DNA from: an uncultured Pseudoteredinibacter sp.
GTDB lineage: Bacteria > Pseudomonadota > Gammaproteobacteria > Pseudomonadales > Cellvibrionaceae
Reading direction: 5' to 3'
Assembly (NCBI RefSeq): GCF_947502065.1
Contig: NZ_CANMYE010000001.1
Span: 1,054,001 to 1,118,000, forward strand
DNA: 64,000 nucleotides
Under the pieces are notes generated by a model. The model was not told where the DNA came from and did not search any database. It saw only the letters and a program-made list of their open reading frames with translations. The position numbers and the translations under genes are program-made. The stretch's first letter is position 1, and each line of letters opens with the position of its first letter. Below, piece after piece: positions 52,513-60,832 of this stretch.

Positions 52513-53841
52513 ATGATTGCTCAATACCTTCAAACTCAGTCTTCATTCGCTCAGCAGTCTAGTTCCTATTATGGGGCTGCTACCGGTGAGTCCGCAGCCA
52601 AACAAACCGCTTTACCAAGTAAGCACTCAGGTTTAGAGAAACAAGTCACTATAAGCTCGTCTGAACAAAGCTCTTCTGTAGTCCAGCTGAAAATTCAAAG
52701 CTTCAGTGAAGAGCAGAGCTTCGCTCTGTTTGAGCGTCGCCTAGCGGTAAGCCAAGAGCTAAGCTTTGGCTCGAGCCCGGGCCAGAGTGCTGCTGGGCTT
52801 GAAAAAAGCGGCAACGCGAATTCAGCCGACGCTGTAGCTGGAAGTATTCTAGGGTTCATATCCGCTCGACTTGAAGCTGATAAGGCCAATGGAGCCAGCT
52901 CTGAGCAATTGCAGTCTCGCCTAGAGGCTGGCTTAAAAGGGTTTGAAAGGGGTTTTGGCGAAGCTAAAGAAATGCTCAAAGAGCTTGATCTTCTTGGGCC
53001 TAGGGTAGAGAAGGATATTTCCAATACTCGAGACCTGGTATATCAAGGGATTCATCAATTAGCCAGTGATTATGGTGTAGAGTCACCGATTTCAAGTGAT
53101 GAAAATAAAACAGACTCTTCGTCTATCGGCAGTCCAGCAAAAGGCTTGGATGAAACTGTCATTGAAGCTCGCTTGCCTAACATTGTGGAGCAGCCATTAG
53201 CGGCACCTAGTCAACTATCAACCCCTAGCGGCAACTATCAATCTTACCAGCTGGACTATAGTCGCGAGCGCAGTTTTCAAATGGAAGTGCAGACCAGAGA
53301 TGGTGACACTATCTCAATTGATGCGGCCAGCTTGATTCGATACCAGGAGAGTCAGCAAAATGCTCAAAATGCAGGCTCTGATTTTAGTAGTTTATCTTTC
53401 AGTGCGAGTGAGGACTATGCGGCCGCAATACAAATAAGCGGTGATATTGATGAAGGTGAATGGCAAGCGTTTACCGAACTATTCGATCAAGTACTGGAAC
53501 TGGCTGATAATTTTTATCAGGGTGATGTGGCTACAGCGTTTGAACAAGCATTAAATTTGGGCTACAACGGTGAAGAAATCGCGCAATTTAGTGTGAATTT
53601 ACAACAGACGACGTCCGTCCAGCAAGCAGCCGTTTATCAATCTATAGAGCCTTCGTCGTGGCAGTCCCAGGCCACCCCCTTAAGTGATTTACAAAATTAC
53701 GCAGAGCAACTATTAGCCAGTACAGAGCAATTAGCCTTAAAGGGTTTTGATCTAGAGCTTTTACCGGATGTTTTACAGTCTACGCAGCTGGAATCTAGTG
53801 AGCAGCACAAAGCTTTTCTAGAGGCTATTTTTGCTCGCTAA
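52513..53841 (+). CDS. DUF5610-like protein
   Basis: 442 residues from the ATG at 52513; the frame opens at a TTG four codons before. No signal peptide. The N-terminal 90 residues are Ser/Gln-rich and probably disordered. Residues about 105-195 (AGSILGFISARLEADKANG; GLKGFERGFGEAKEMLKELD; ISNTRDLVYQGIHQ) resemble DUF5610, a helical domain of unknown function with the pattern GF..A..iL..L and ..T..L...G. The C-terminal part is acidic, with ELFDQVLELADNFYQGDVAT like a second helical module. It follows the FHA gene after 115 bases; any link to the phosphorylation module is only positional. Confidence 0.7.
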   Translation: MIAQYLQTQSSFAQQSSSYYGAATGESAAKQTALPSKHSGLEKQVTISSSEQSSSVVQLKIQSFSEEQSFALFERRLAVSQELSFGSSPGQSAAGLEKSGNANSADAVAGSILGFISARLEADKANGASSEQLQSRLEAGLKGFERGFGEAKEMLKELDLLGPRVEKDISNTRDLVYQGIHQLASDYGVESPISSDENKTDSSSIGSPAKGLDETVIEARLPNIVEQPLAAPSQLSTPSGNYQSYQLDYSRERSFQMEVQTRDGDTISIDAASLIRYQESQQNAQNAGSDFSSLSFSASEDYAAAIQISGDIDEGEWQAFTELFDQVLELADNFYQGDVATAFEQALNLGYNGEEIAQFSVNLQQTTSVQQAAVYQSIEPSSWQSQATPLSDLQNYAEQLLASTEQLALKGFDLELLPDVLQSTQLESSEQHKAFLEAIFAR

Positions 53842-53953
53842 TATTCATTTATGCACTGTGTCTGATTAACGACAATTACTTATAATGCTGTTCTGAATAT
53901 CGTCTAGCCATTAGAATGCAGAGCTTTTGGTGTAATGCTTCAGGACGCTCTTT

Positions 53954-54196
53954 ATGAACAGCACAGTAACCCTTTATACAACAGCAGGCTGCCATTTATG
54001 TGAGCAGGCTAAGACCTTATTTTGGCCTTGTGCGCAATCGTTGGCGCTTCGCTTGGAAGAAGTGGATATTGCACACAGTGCACAGTTAGTTGAACGTTAT
54101 GGTATTAGAATTCCAGTAATTGCGACAAAAGAGGGGCGTGAAATTGCTTGGCCTTTTGATCAACAGCAGCTATTCGATTTTTTGCAAAATGCGTAG
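53954..54196 (+). CDS. Glutaredoxin-like protein (DUF836 family)
   Basis: 80 residues, a minimal thioredoxin fold: VTLYTTAGCHLCEQAKTL with the Cys-x-x-Cys redox motif, and RYGIRIPVIATKEG with the cis-Pro. Small glutaredoxin-like proteins of this type have no established substrate. It is convergent with the slt gene. Confidence 0.88.
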   Translation: MNSTVTLYTTAGCHLCEQAKTLFWPCAQSLALRLEEVDIAHSAQLVERYGIRIPVIATKEGREIAWPFDQQQLFDFLQNA

Positions 54197-54232
54197 ATGA
54201 GCTGCCAAACCTAACTCTTAAGCCGCCAACCC

Positions 54233-56263
54233 CTAGTTAATAATCTTTTCATTATTATGGATTAAGCGTCCTTTGTCGCCCATCCGGTAGGCATAAATAA
54301 CCGAATAGGAAAGTACATTTTGAACATACCCACGCGTCTCGCGATAGGGTATTGTTTCTATCCAACTATCAAGCTCTAAGTTCGGTGATGCTTTTTTTAG
54401 CCAGCGATCTACGCGATGCGGGCCAGCATTGTAGGCGGCAGCGGCAATTGCTCGGTTACCGTTAAAACGCTGCAATAACTGGTTAAGATAACTACTGCCT
54501 AAGCGGATGTTTGAGCTTGGTTTATATAGATCCTTGCGACGATACTTTACGCCGATCTTTTGTGCCGTTTGTTTTGCGGTGGCAGGCATTAGCTGCATTA
54601 AGCCCATCGCTCCAGCAGGAGAGCGTGCATCAGCAGCAAAAGCGCTTTCCTGTCGAGCAATGGCGTACAATAAGGTTTGTTTTATTTTGGTGCTATCGGC
54701 GGCTTTTTTAAGCTCGTCTTGATAGGCGAGGGGAAAGCGCAAATTTAAATCATCCCAGTATTTTAAATGGGCCATGCCCTGAATGGTTTTTATATGCCAC
54801 TGCCATTCATGAGTTAAAGAGGCGAGCGCTTTTAGCTGTTTTTCTTCTAAGGTTTGAGCTAGATAAAACCATTCACGGTTGGCATTAAGGGTATCGCCAA
54901 GGCGGAAATACTCGTGGGCTCTTTGCAAGGCCGCTTGGTTTAACAGTTCTTGTTTTTGGGCCTCATCTACGTTTAAAGGCACGTCTTGTAACTGATATTC
55001 TTGCTGAACGTGATCAGCCGATAAAAAGCCATAAAAGCTTCGCTCTTTAGCCAGTTTTCGATAGATGGCATCAGCGCGCAATCCCGGTGTTGGTTGCGGA
55101 TTGTTCTTCTCTAGACTTCTGGCAAGCCAGTACTGCCAGCGCTCTGATTGTTTAGCAGGCTCTGGTAAACGATCGAGCCAATAGCCCACCATTTTCCAAT
55201 CTTGTATGGCCAATGACTCTCTGATAAGAGATTCCATTAAGCGGGTGTTATCAATAACTTTGTATTGGGCCAATAGTTGTTTGGCTTCGTCTTTGTGGCC
55301 ATTTTGGTAGAGCTTGCGAGCTAAAATGTACAGAGTTTCTTGACGCTGTTGCTCTTCAAATAAGTTTTTACTGTCATAGCGAAGCCAAATGCCATAAGCG
55401 GCTTTAGCATCCTTGTAGGCGTAACGCCGGAAACCGTGTAACACCACTTGGTTAAGTTTACTTTGCAGTTTGGCATTGCGGGTGCTGAATTTGCCCATGT
55501 TTTTTAGGCGGGCAGGGTAGTGGTGTACTTCCTGGTACAAAGCCGCTAATTTCTTTAGTTCAGGGGAAAGTTGTTTGCTGAGGTATTTAGCAAGCGATAG
55601 TTTTTTCGCTTGCATAGTTTTGTGCAGCCTTTGCCAAGCAAGTTCATGGTTAATGCCGCCAGCTTTCTTCCAGGCTGTGAAAGCCCGATCGCAATGTTTA
55701 TTTTGGGAATAAGCTACATTCCAAAGCTTCTCGATTTCTTGGCTAGGAAGCTCTTTACCTAGGCGGGCATGTGCGCTCACCCATTTGCAGCGCATACGTT
55801 CAGATTTTATTTTGCCACTGTCAAAATCATTTAGAAAACTGCGCCAATGGCCTTTGCGAGCTAAGGTTTTAAGCCACAGGTATTGCATTCTTTGGCCTAA
55901 AGGGCTGCCGGCGTTTTGTTGTAAAAAGTCTTGTACTTCCTGGCGTGGCAGACTGTTGATGCGTCGTGCAATATCTCTATATTGTAGGTCAGGGTAAAGA
56001 GGGTAGAGCCGCAGCATGGCTTTGAGACGTTTAAAGCCCTTTACATCGCCTTTTTTTAAGGCCTTGAGTGCTTGCTGATAGACTTTACGCTGGGGTTCCA
56101 TTTCATCGAGTCCAAGCGCTTTGCTGGGTGCTTGGGCTTCTGTAAGCGCCGTGTAGAAAATTCCGCACAGGACCAACAGGCAGCAGGCGACAACCCTTGG
56201 GGCTAGCTTAGAGCTAGTTTGGCTTAACGAGAATACCCATGCTTGCAGAGATGAATTGGTCAC
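54233..56263 (-). CDS. slt: Soluble lytic murein transglycosylase (Slt70-like)
   Basis: 676 residues from a GTG at 56263; no nearer ATG gives the signal sequence. The signal peptide is VVACCLLVLCGIFYTALTEAQA. The long helical superhelix (residues 60-490) is followed by the lysozyme-like catalytic domain with the catalytic Glu in IARQESAF, SPAGAMGLMQLMPATA and AIAAAAYNAGPHRVDRWL. It cleaves peptidoglycan glycan strands to 1,6-anhydro-muropeptides in the periplasm. Confidence 0.94.
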   Translation of the reverse strand: MTNSSLQAWVFSLSQTSSKLAPRVVACCLLVLCGIFYTALTEAQAPSKALGLDEMEPQRKVYQQALKALKKGDVKGFKRLKAMLRLYPLYPDLQYRDIARRINSLPRQEVQDFLQQNAGSPLGQRMQYLWLKTLARKGHWRSFLNDFDSGKIKSERMRCKWVSAHARLGKELPSQEIEKLWNVAYSQNKHCDRAFTAWKKAGGINHELAWQRLHKTMQAKKLSLAKYLSKQLSPELKKLAALYQEVHHYPARLKNMGKFSTRNAKLQSKLNQVVLHGFRRYAYKDAKAAYGIWLRYDSKNLFEEQQRQETLYILARKLYQNGHKDEAKQLLAQYKVIDNTRLMESLIRESLAIQDWKMVGYWLDRLPEPAKQSERWQYWLARSLEKNNPQPTPGLRADAIYRKLAKERSFYGFLSADHVQQEYQLQDVPLNVDEAQKQELLNQAALQRAHEYFRLGDTLNANREWFYLAQTLEEKQLKALASLTHEWQWHIKTIQGMAHLKYWDDLNLRFPLAYQDELKKAADSTKIKQTLLYAIARQESAFAADARSPAGAMGLMQLMPATAKQTAQKIGVKYRRKDLYKPSSNIRLGSSYLNQLLQRFNGNRAIAAAAYNAGPHRVDRWLKKASPNLELDSWIETIPYRETRGYVQNVLSYSVIYAYRMGDKGRLIHNNEKIIN

Positions 56264-56570
56264 AATGATTCCAGCTTTTACGTTATCGGTGTAACGGCTC
56301 TAATCATGCTAGCTTTGTGGTTGATAAACAAGCGCTTATAGATATTTCTTTAGTGCTTTTCAAACACCAGTTCAGGCCGCTATCCAGACTGCTCGAAAAA
56401 CCGTATTATTCGCAGCCCTGTAATAGGGCATTATTACCGGCTCAGCCTTTGCAAATCGCGGTTTAAAGCAGATTACTCTGCATCTAAAGCGTTTAAAATT
56501 TGCACAGCTTGTACCTTTGAATCAAAAATGCCCTGACACAATTTATAAGTCCACTGGAAGCGCAACATTC
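56264..56570. other. Divergent promoter region between slt and uup
   Basis: 307 bases with no gene. A small inverted repeat GCCCT-GTAAT-AGGGC is at 56415-56429. No further signal is assigned. Confidence 0.4.
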
Positions 56571-58493
56571 ATGCCGATCGTAAAAATTGAAAATGCCCAG
56601 CTCAGCTATGGTTTACAGCCGATTTTGGATGAGCAGCAATTAAACCTCTACCGCGGACAGCGCCTTTGTATTATTGGTCGAAATGGAGCCGGCAAATCCA
56701 GCTTGATGAAGGTTATTGCCAAAGAGGTTGAGCTTGATAGTGGCAGCGTTTGGCATCGACCGGGTTTAAAACTGGCGCGGCTGGAGCAAGATCTGCCCCT
56801 GGCTGATGATTTAACGGTATTTGCCGCTGTTGCTGAAGGCCTTGAGGGCTTAGGTGACTTGCTGACCAGCTACCACGAATTGCTTAATAAGACAGACGTG
56901 GATAGCTTAAACCGGCTCGGTCAGTTGCAAACGGAGATCGAGGCTCGAGACGGTTGGCGTCTGCAGCAGCAAGTTGATGCCATTCTAACCCGCTTAGAAT
57001 TACCGGCAGATGTCACCATGAAGGAGTTGTCCGGTGGCTGGCGGCGGCGGGTGTCATTGGCCAGAGCCTTGGTGAGTGAACCCGATATTTTGCTACTTGA
57101 TGAGCCTACAAACCACCTTGATATTGAAGCGATTCAATGGTTAGAGCAGCAGCTTTTAAACTACTCAGGTTGTGTTGTTTTCATTACCCACGATAGGGCC
57201 TTGCTGCAAAACCTGGCTACCCATATCGCTGAGCTGGAGCGTGGGCACTTGAGTGTTTGGGAGGGAGATTACCAGAGCTTCTTAAATTTTAGGGAGCAGC
57301 AGCTAGCGGCGGAAGAAAAACACAATGCTTTATTCGATAAGCGCCTAGCGGAAGAAGAAAAATGGATTAGGCAAGGCATTAAAGCACGACGAACCCGCAA
57401 TGAAGGTCGCGTTCGTGCGCTAAAGGCTATGCGCGAAGAAAGGGCAGCACGCCGCGAGCGGCAGGGTAATGCGCAAATATTGGCTAATTTGGCTGATAAA
57501 TCTGGCAAGTTGGTGGCCGAAATTCATAATGTGAGTCATGCATTCGAAGACCATCAGCTTATCAAACAGTTTAGCGGCCGTATCATGCGTGGAGACCGTA
57601 TCGGTCTAATTGGCGCAAATGGTATGGGTAAGTCTACTTTACTTAGAATTTTACTAGGACAGCTAAAGCCGCTGCAGGGGCATGTCGATCTAGGAACAAA
57701 TATAGAGGTAGCTTACTTTGATCAGCTGCGTGAGCAGTTAGACCTTACAAAAAACGCCGTTGACAATGTAGCAGGTGGCCGAGAGTCCATCGAAATAAAC
57801 GGCAGCAGCAAGCATATCATCAGCTATCTCAGCGACTTTTTATTTACCGGAGAACGTGCGAGAACGCCCCTCAAGGCCCTGTCCGGCGGCGAGCGAAATA
57901 GGGTTTTGTTGGCTAAGCTGTTTTCCAAGCCAGCAAACCTATTGGTGCTTGATGAGCCAACTAACGATTTAGACGTTGAAACTCTCGAGTTGCTTGAAGA
58001 AATGTTGGCTAACTTTTCTGGAACCATGTTGTTAGTGAGTCACGATCGTGCCTTTTTGGACAATGTTGTGACAAGCACTTTTGCATTTGAAGGTAATGGG
58101 CAGGTACGTGAATACGTTGGTGGATACCAGGATTGGCTAGCCCAAGGCGGTAAGTGGTGTAGCCTAGCCGAGGACTTACTTCAGTTATCGAATGCTAAAT
58201 CTGAGCAAACTGCTGATGAGCAAAGCGCGGTAGTTGCTGCCTCGCAGTCCAAGCAGGGAGAGGCAGCCAAGACCAAGAAACTAAGTTATAAACTTCAACG
58301 GGAGCTTGATGCTTTACCCGCTAAAATTGAAAAGCAAGAAGCTAAGGTTGAAGCACTACAAGAACAAACGGCCGCCGCCGATTTTTATCAGAAGGATCAT
58401 CAAGTGGTTGCTGAAACCTTGGCGAAACTCGCCCAAGAAGAGAGTGAGCTGGAAGGTTTATATCAGCGCTGGGAAGAGCTTGATAACGCTTGA
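56571..58493 (+). CDS. uup: ABC-F family ATPase Uup
   Basis: 640 residues from the ATG at 56571, preceded by GGAAG; an in-frame ATG at 56517 would add 18 unrelated residues. Two ABC modules: Walker A IIGRNGAGKSS with signature SGGWRRRVSLARALVSEP, and IGANGMGKST with SGGERNRVLLAKLF. Both Walker B segments read LDEPTN.LD. The linker is rich in Arg/Glu, and the C-terminal coiled coil (KLQRELDALPAKIEKQEAKV) binds DNA in E. coli Uup. There are no membrane segments; the family acts on ribosomes and in suppressing transposon excision. Confidence 0.94.
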   Translation: MPIVKIENAQLSYGLQPILDEQQLNLYRGQRLCIIGRNGAGKSSLMKVIAKEVELDSGSVWHRPGLKLARLEQDLPLADDLTVFAAVAEGLEGLGDLLTSYHELLNKTDVDSLNRLGQLQTEIEARDGWRLQQQVDAILTRLELPADVTMKELSGGWRRRVSLARALVSEPDILLLDEPTNHLDIEAIQWLEQQLLNYSGCVVFITHDRALLQNLATHIAELERGHLSVWEGDYQSFLNFREQQLAAEEKHNALFDKRLAEEEKWIRQGIKARRTRNEGRVRALKAMREERAARRERQGNAQILANLADKSGKLVAEIHNVSHAFEDHQLIKQFSGRIMRGDRIGLIGANGMGKSTLLRILLGQLKPLQGHVDLGTNIEVAYFDQLREQLDLTKNAVDNVAGGRESIEINGSSKHIISYLSDFLFTGERARTPLKALSGGERNRVLLAKLFSKPANLLVLDEPTNDLDVETLELLEEMLANFSGTMLLVSHDRAFLDNVVTSTFAFEGNGQVREYVGGYQDWLAQGGKWCSLAEDLLQLSNAKSEQTADEQSAVVAASQSKQGEAAKTKKLSYKLQRELDALPAKIEKQEAKVEALQEQTAAADFYQKDHQVVAETLAKLAQEESELEGLYQRWEELDNA

Positions 58494-58550
58494 GCCGTGT
58501 ATTGAAATTGTTTCAGCAAGGGCTGTTTCCTGTTCAATGGCTAGCGTGGT

Positions 58551-58580
58551 TAAAGCGCAAATGACAGCATTTGCGCTTTA
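58551..58580. terminator. Perfect hairpin between uup and the universal stress gene
   Basis: TAAAGCGCAAATG - ACAG - CATTTGCGCTTTA: 13-bp perfect stem between convergent genes, with TTTA ends. It is probably a bidirectional terminator, although the T-runs are short. Confidence 0.7.
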
Positions 58581-58591
58581 GGCGATTTGGT

Positions 58592-59026
58592 TTATTCGCT
58601 TGGATGAACTCGCACTGCCAATACATCGCAGTTTGCGCCGTGCAAAACACCATTGGAAGTAGAGCCAAGGAGTAGGGCAAGACCCGAACGGCCGTGGCTG
58701 CCAACGATAATTAAATCGACTTCGGCCTCGTCGGCAATTCTGTGAATCTCAGAGGCTGGCTGTCCAACGACTACTTGGCAATCCTCGGCTTTGATGCCGT
58801 GCTGTGCGGCAAGTTTATGGAGTTTTTCTTGGGCTTGGTTTTGCAGTTGTTCTTGAACCTCAGAAAGGTCCATGGGAATGTCACCGCCATAAGCAAATGT
58901 AAGTGGTTCAATGACATGAAGTAGGGCAGCATGACAGCCGTTAGATACGGCTAGGCCACGTTCGATAACTTCGCTGGATTCTTGACTTAGATCGACGGCG
59001 ATTAGTGATTTTTGGTATTTGGCCAT
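58592..59026 (-). CDS. Universal stress protein, UspA family
   Basis: 144 residues. The N-terminus KSLIAVDLSQESSEVIERGL and the C-terminal ATP-binding motif GSHGRSGLALLLGSTSNG (G-x2-G-x9-G-S) are intact, so it is likely the nucleotide-binding type. AGGAG precedes the ATG. The usual role is stress tolerance; specific partners are unknown. Confidence 0.93.
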   Translation of the reverse strand: MAKYQKSLIAVDLSQESSEVIERGLAVSNGCHAALLHVIEPLTFAYGGDIPMDLSEVQEQLQNQAQEKLHKLAAQHGIKAEDCQVVVGQPASEIHRIADEAEVDLIIVGSHGRSGLALLLGSTSNGVLHGANCDVLAVRVHPSE

Positions 59027-59156
59027 GACTTGTCTCCTATGAGGTTTATGTCATGATCTTAGCGGTAAATTACCGCTGCTGTAAATTTTTACCGCGATGA
59101 AATATGACGTAGGTCAATTTCACTGAATTTAGCAAAATTGACGGAGAATTCTGAGT

Positions 59157-59678
59157 TTGAGTATAGGTATTATTTTTGTTGTTTTGGCGGTAGCAATGGT
59201 TTTAGGGCCAATTATGCTTATGAAGCCTAGTGGTCGCCAAAGGCAGCTAGCGGGTATGCGCCAGCGTGCACTTGAGTTGGGGCTGCAAAGCCGTATCGCT
59301 ACTGTTACTGGTGGATTAAAGCATTTTACCGTGGCGCCAACAATTGCTATTTATCAAAAGCGCTGGGTCGATAAACGCTTTTGCCCAGAACGCAGCCTTA
59401 TGCTTGTGCGCAGCAGTTTTGCACACGATGTGCATTTTCACGGAGTGTGGGATTGGAAAGAGGGTGATGTTGCAGCGCTATCTTTAAGCCAGGCGATGAG
59501 TAACTGTTTAGATGAGTTGCCAGAATCCGTCTTGGCCGTTGAGTTTACTCCGTTAGGGGTTGGCTTATACTGGTTGGAAAAGGGCGCAAAAGTTGATGAT
59601 TTGTTACCAGCATTCCCCGTATTGATGGCTTGGCTGGAAGAGCAGGGTTTGTTGGAAAAAACTGGCGAGACGAGTTAG
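59157..59678 (+). CDS. Hypothetical single-pass membrane protein
   Basis: 173 residues starting at a TTG ten bases after GGAG. A membrane helix (IGIIFVVLAVAMVLGPIMLM) is followed by KPSGRQRQLAGMRQRALELG, a pattern I recall from small Pseudomonas proteins found near topA, and a soluble domain with many aromatic residues (HFHGVWDWKEGD; GVGLYWLEKGAKVDD). No catalytic motif is recognised. It is divergent from the universal stress gene and convergent with the next hypothetical gene. Confidence 0.75.
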   Translation: MSIGIIFVVLAVAMVLGPIMLMKPSGRQRQLAGMRQRALELGLQSRIATVTGGLKHFTVAPTIAIYQKRWVDKRFCPERSLMLVRSSFAHDVHFHGVWDWKEGDVAALSLSQAMSNCLDELPESVLAVEFTPLGVGLYWLEKGAKVDDLLPAFPVLMAWLEEQGLLEKTGETS

Positions 59679-59702
59679 TTTCGATAACAGTCTGGTTATG
59701 CT

Positions 59703-60476
59703 TTATTCAACGGTTAATGCATCTTCTAGCGTGGTGCCTGGGCTGTTCATAGGTTTTTGGTTGGGGTCGGGGTTGTAAAGCGTTTCTGGCATTAGATCCT
59801 CACTTAATGCTAGGCGCTCTCGGTTGATGATTTCACCAAGTTCGTCGATCAATCGTTGACGATTTGGGTGTTTAACTTTTGATTGCATGCTGAGTTTTTG
59901 GGCGTGGAAATAGTGTGAATTGGCGTCCACAAATTCACCTTCGTTATAGAGTTTATGTCCTTGAGCCACACCGGAAATAACCTCTACAGTCAATTGGGCA
60001 TACTCTAATTCTCGCATCAGTGGGCCAAGGGTTTTGTCCGCAATATGTTTGCCGTTAAACATATGTATGAGGGTGTCGATCGCCTCTTGAATTTGCCGCT
60101 CGGTTTTATTAATCGCTTGATCATTAGGACGGATACGATTGATGGTTTTGGTATTGCCTTTGCTTTGATAACTTTCCAGTAACTGCTGTGCCCGTTGTAT
60201 ACGAACTTCCACATTATTAGCTTGCGCATCAAAATCAAAAAGCTTCTGGTATCGGCGCAGTAATTCTTGGGCTAGTGTGCAAAATAACTCCTTTTCGCGA
60301 CTCAGACTCTCAAGGTTGTTAATCATGTCCTCTAAGCTTTCAGCGGCATGCGTGAGTTGCCTAACTTTTAGTCTATGCTCGGCTTGTTTACGTTCACGAT
60401 AATTCACGTAGGCGAGCAGGGCTAAAGATGAGCCCGCGAGGGCCAGGGCAGTATATAGAATGAAAGAAGCGGACAT
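59703..60476 (-). CDS. Hypothetical membrane-anchored coiled-coil protein
   Basis: 257 residues from the ATG at 60476; the frame opens at a TTG at 60608 and the start is uncertain. One N-terminal membrane helix (SASFILYTALALAGSSLALLAYV) is followed by a highly charged helical region (residues about 25-230) that looks like a coiled coil, and a Pro-rich tail. No family is recognised. It lies divergent from topA. Confidence 0.65.
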   Translation of the reverse strand: MSASFILYTALALAGSSLALLAYVNYRERKQAEHRLKVRQLTHAAESLEDMINNLESLSREKELFCTLAQELLRRYQKLFDFDAQANNVEVRIQRAQQLLESYQSKGNTKTINRIRPNDQAINKTERQIQEAIDTLIHMFNGKHIADKTLGPLMRELEYAQLTVEVISGVAQGHKLYNEGEFVDANSHYFHAQKLSMQSKVKHPNRQRLIDELGEIINRERLALSEDLMPETLYNPDPNQKPMNSPGTTLEDALTVE

Positions 60477-60711
60477 AAATCTAGTTGTGAATTCAGTGTT
60501 ACTTAAGTAAAACCCAATTAAGCTGTACAGGGCGTACATTTGTATAAATGTCATCGGCAACAAGCTATTTGGCTTTAGTAAAAACAAATTATTGGTTGAA
60601 ATCGACAAGGAATATGGTATTCCTAAAAAAGGGCTTGTCTAGTACCGCTTGTGCATTGCCCCCAAATAGTTAGATGTCTGGTTATTTTATGGTCAGTCAT
60701 ATTGGTCATAC

Positions 60712-60740
60712 TTGACCCGAAGAGCGCTTGTCTATATATA
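60712..60740 (+). promoter_or_regulatory. Sigma-70-type promoter of topA
   Basis: TTGACC (60712-60717), a 17-base spacer and TATATA (60735-60740), followed by a GC-rich stretch (GCGCCCC) near the expected start. The GC-rich discriminator is typical of supercoiling-sensitive promoters. The topA ATG is about 90 bases downstream. Confidence 0.6.
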
Positions 60741-60832
60741 TGCGCCCCTTAGGCTATGAAAAACCTGCTGGTCTTATATCTTTAACGGGCCTTATAAAAA
60801 GCAGGATACGAGTATTTTTTAAGAAGGATAAT

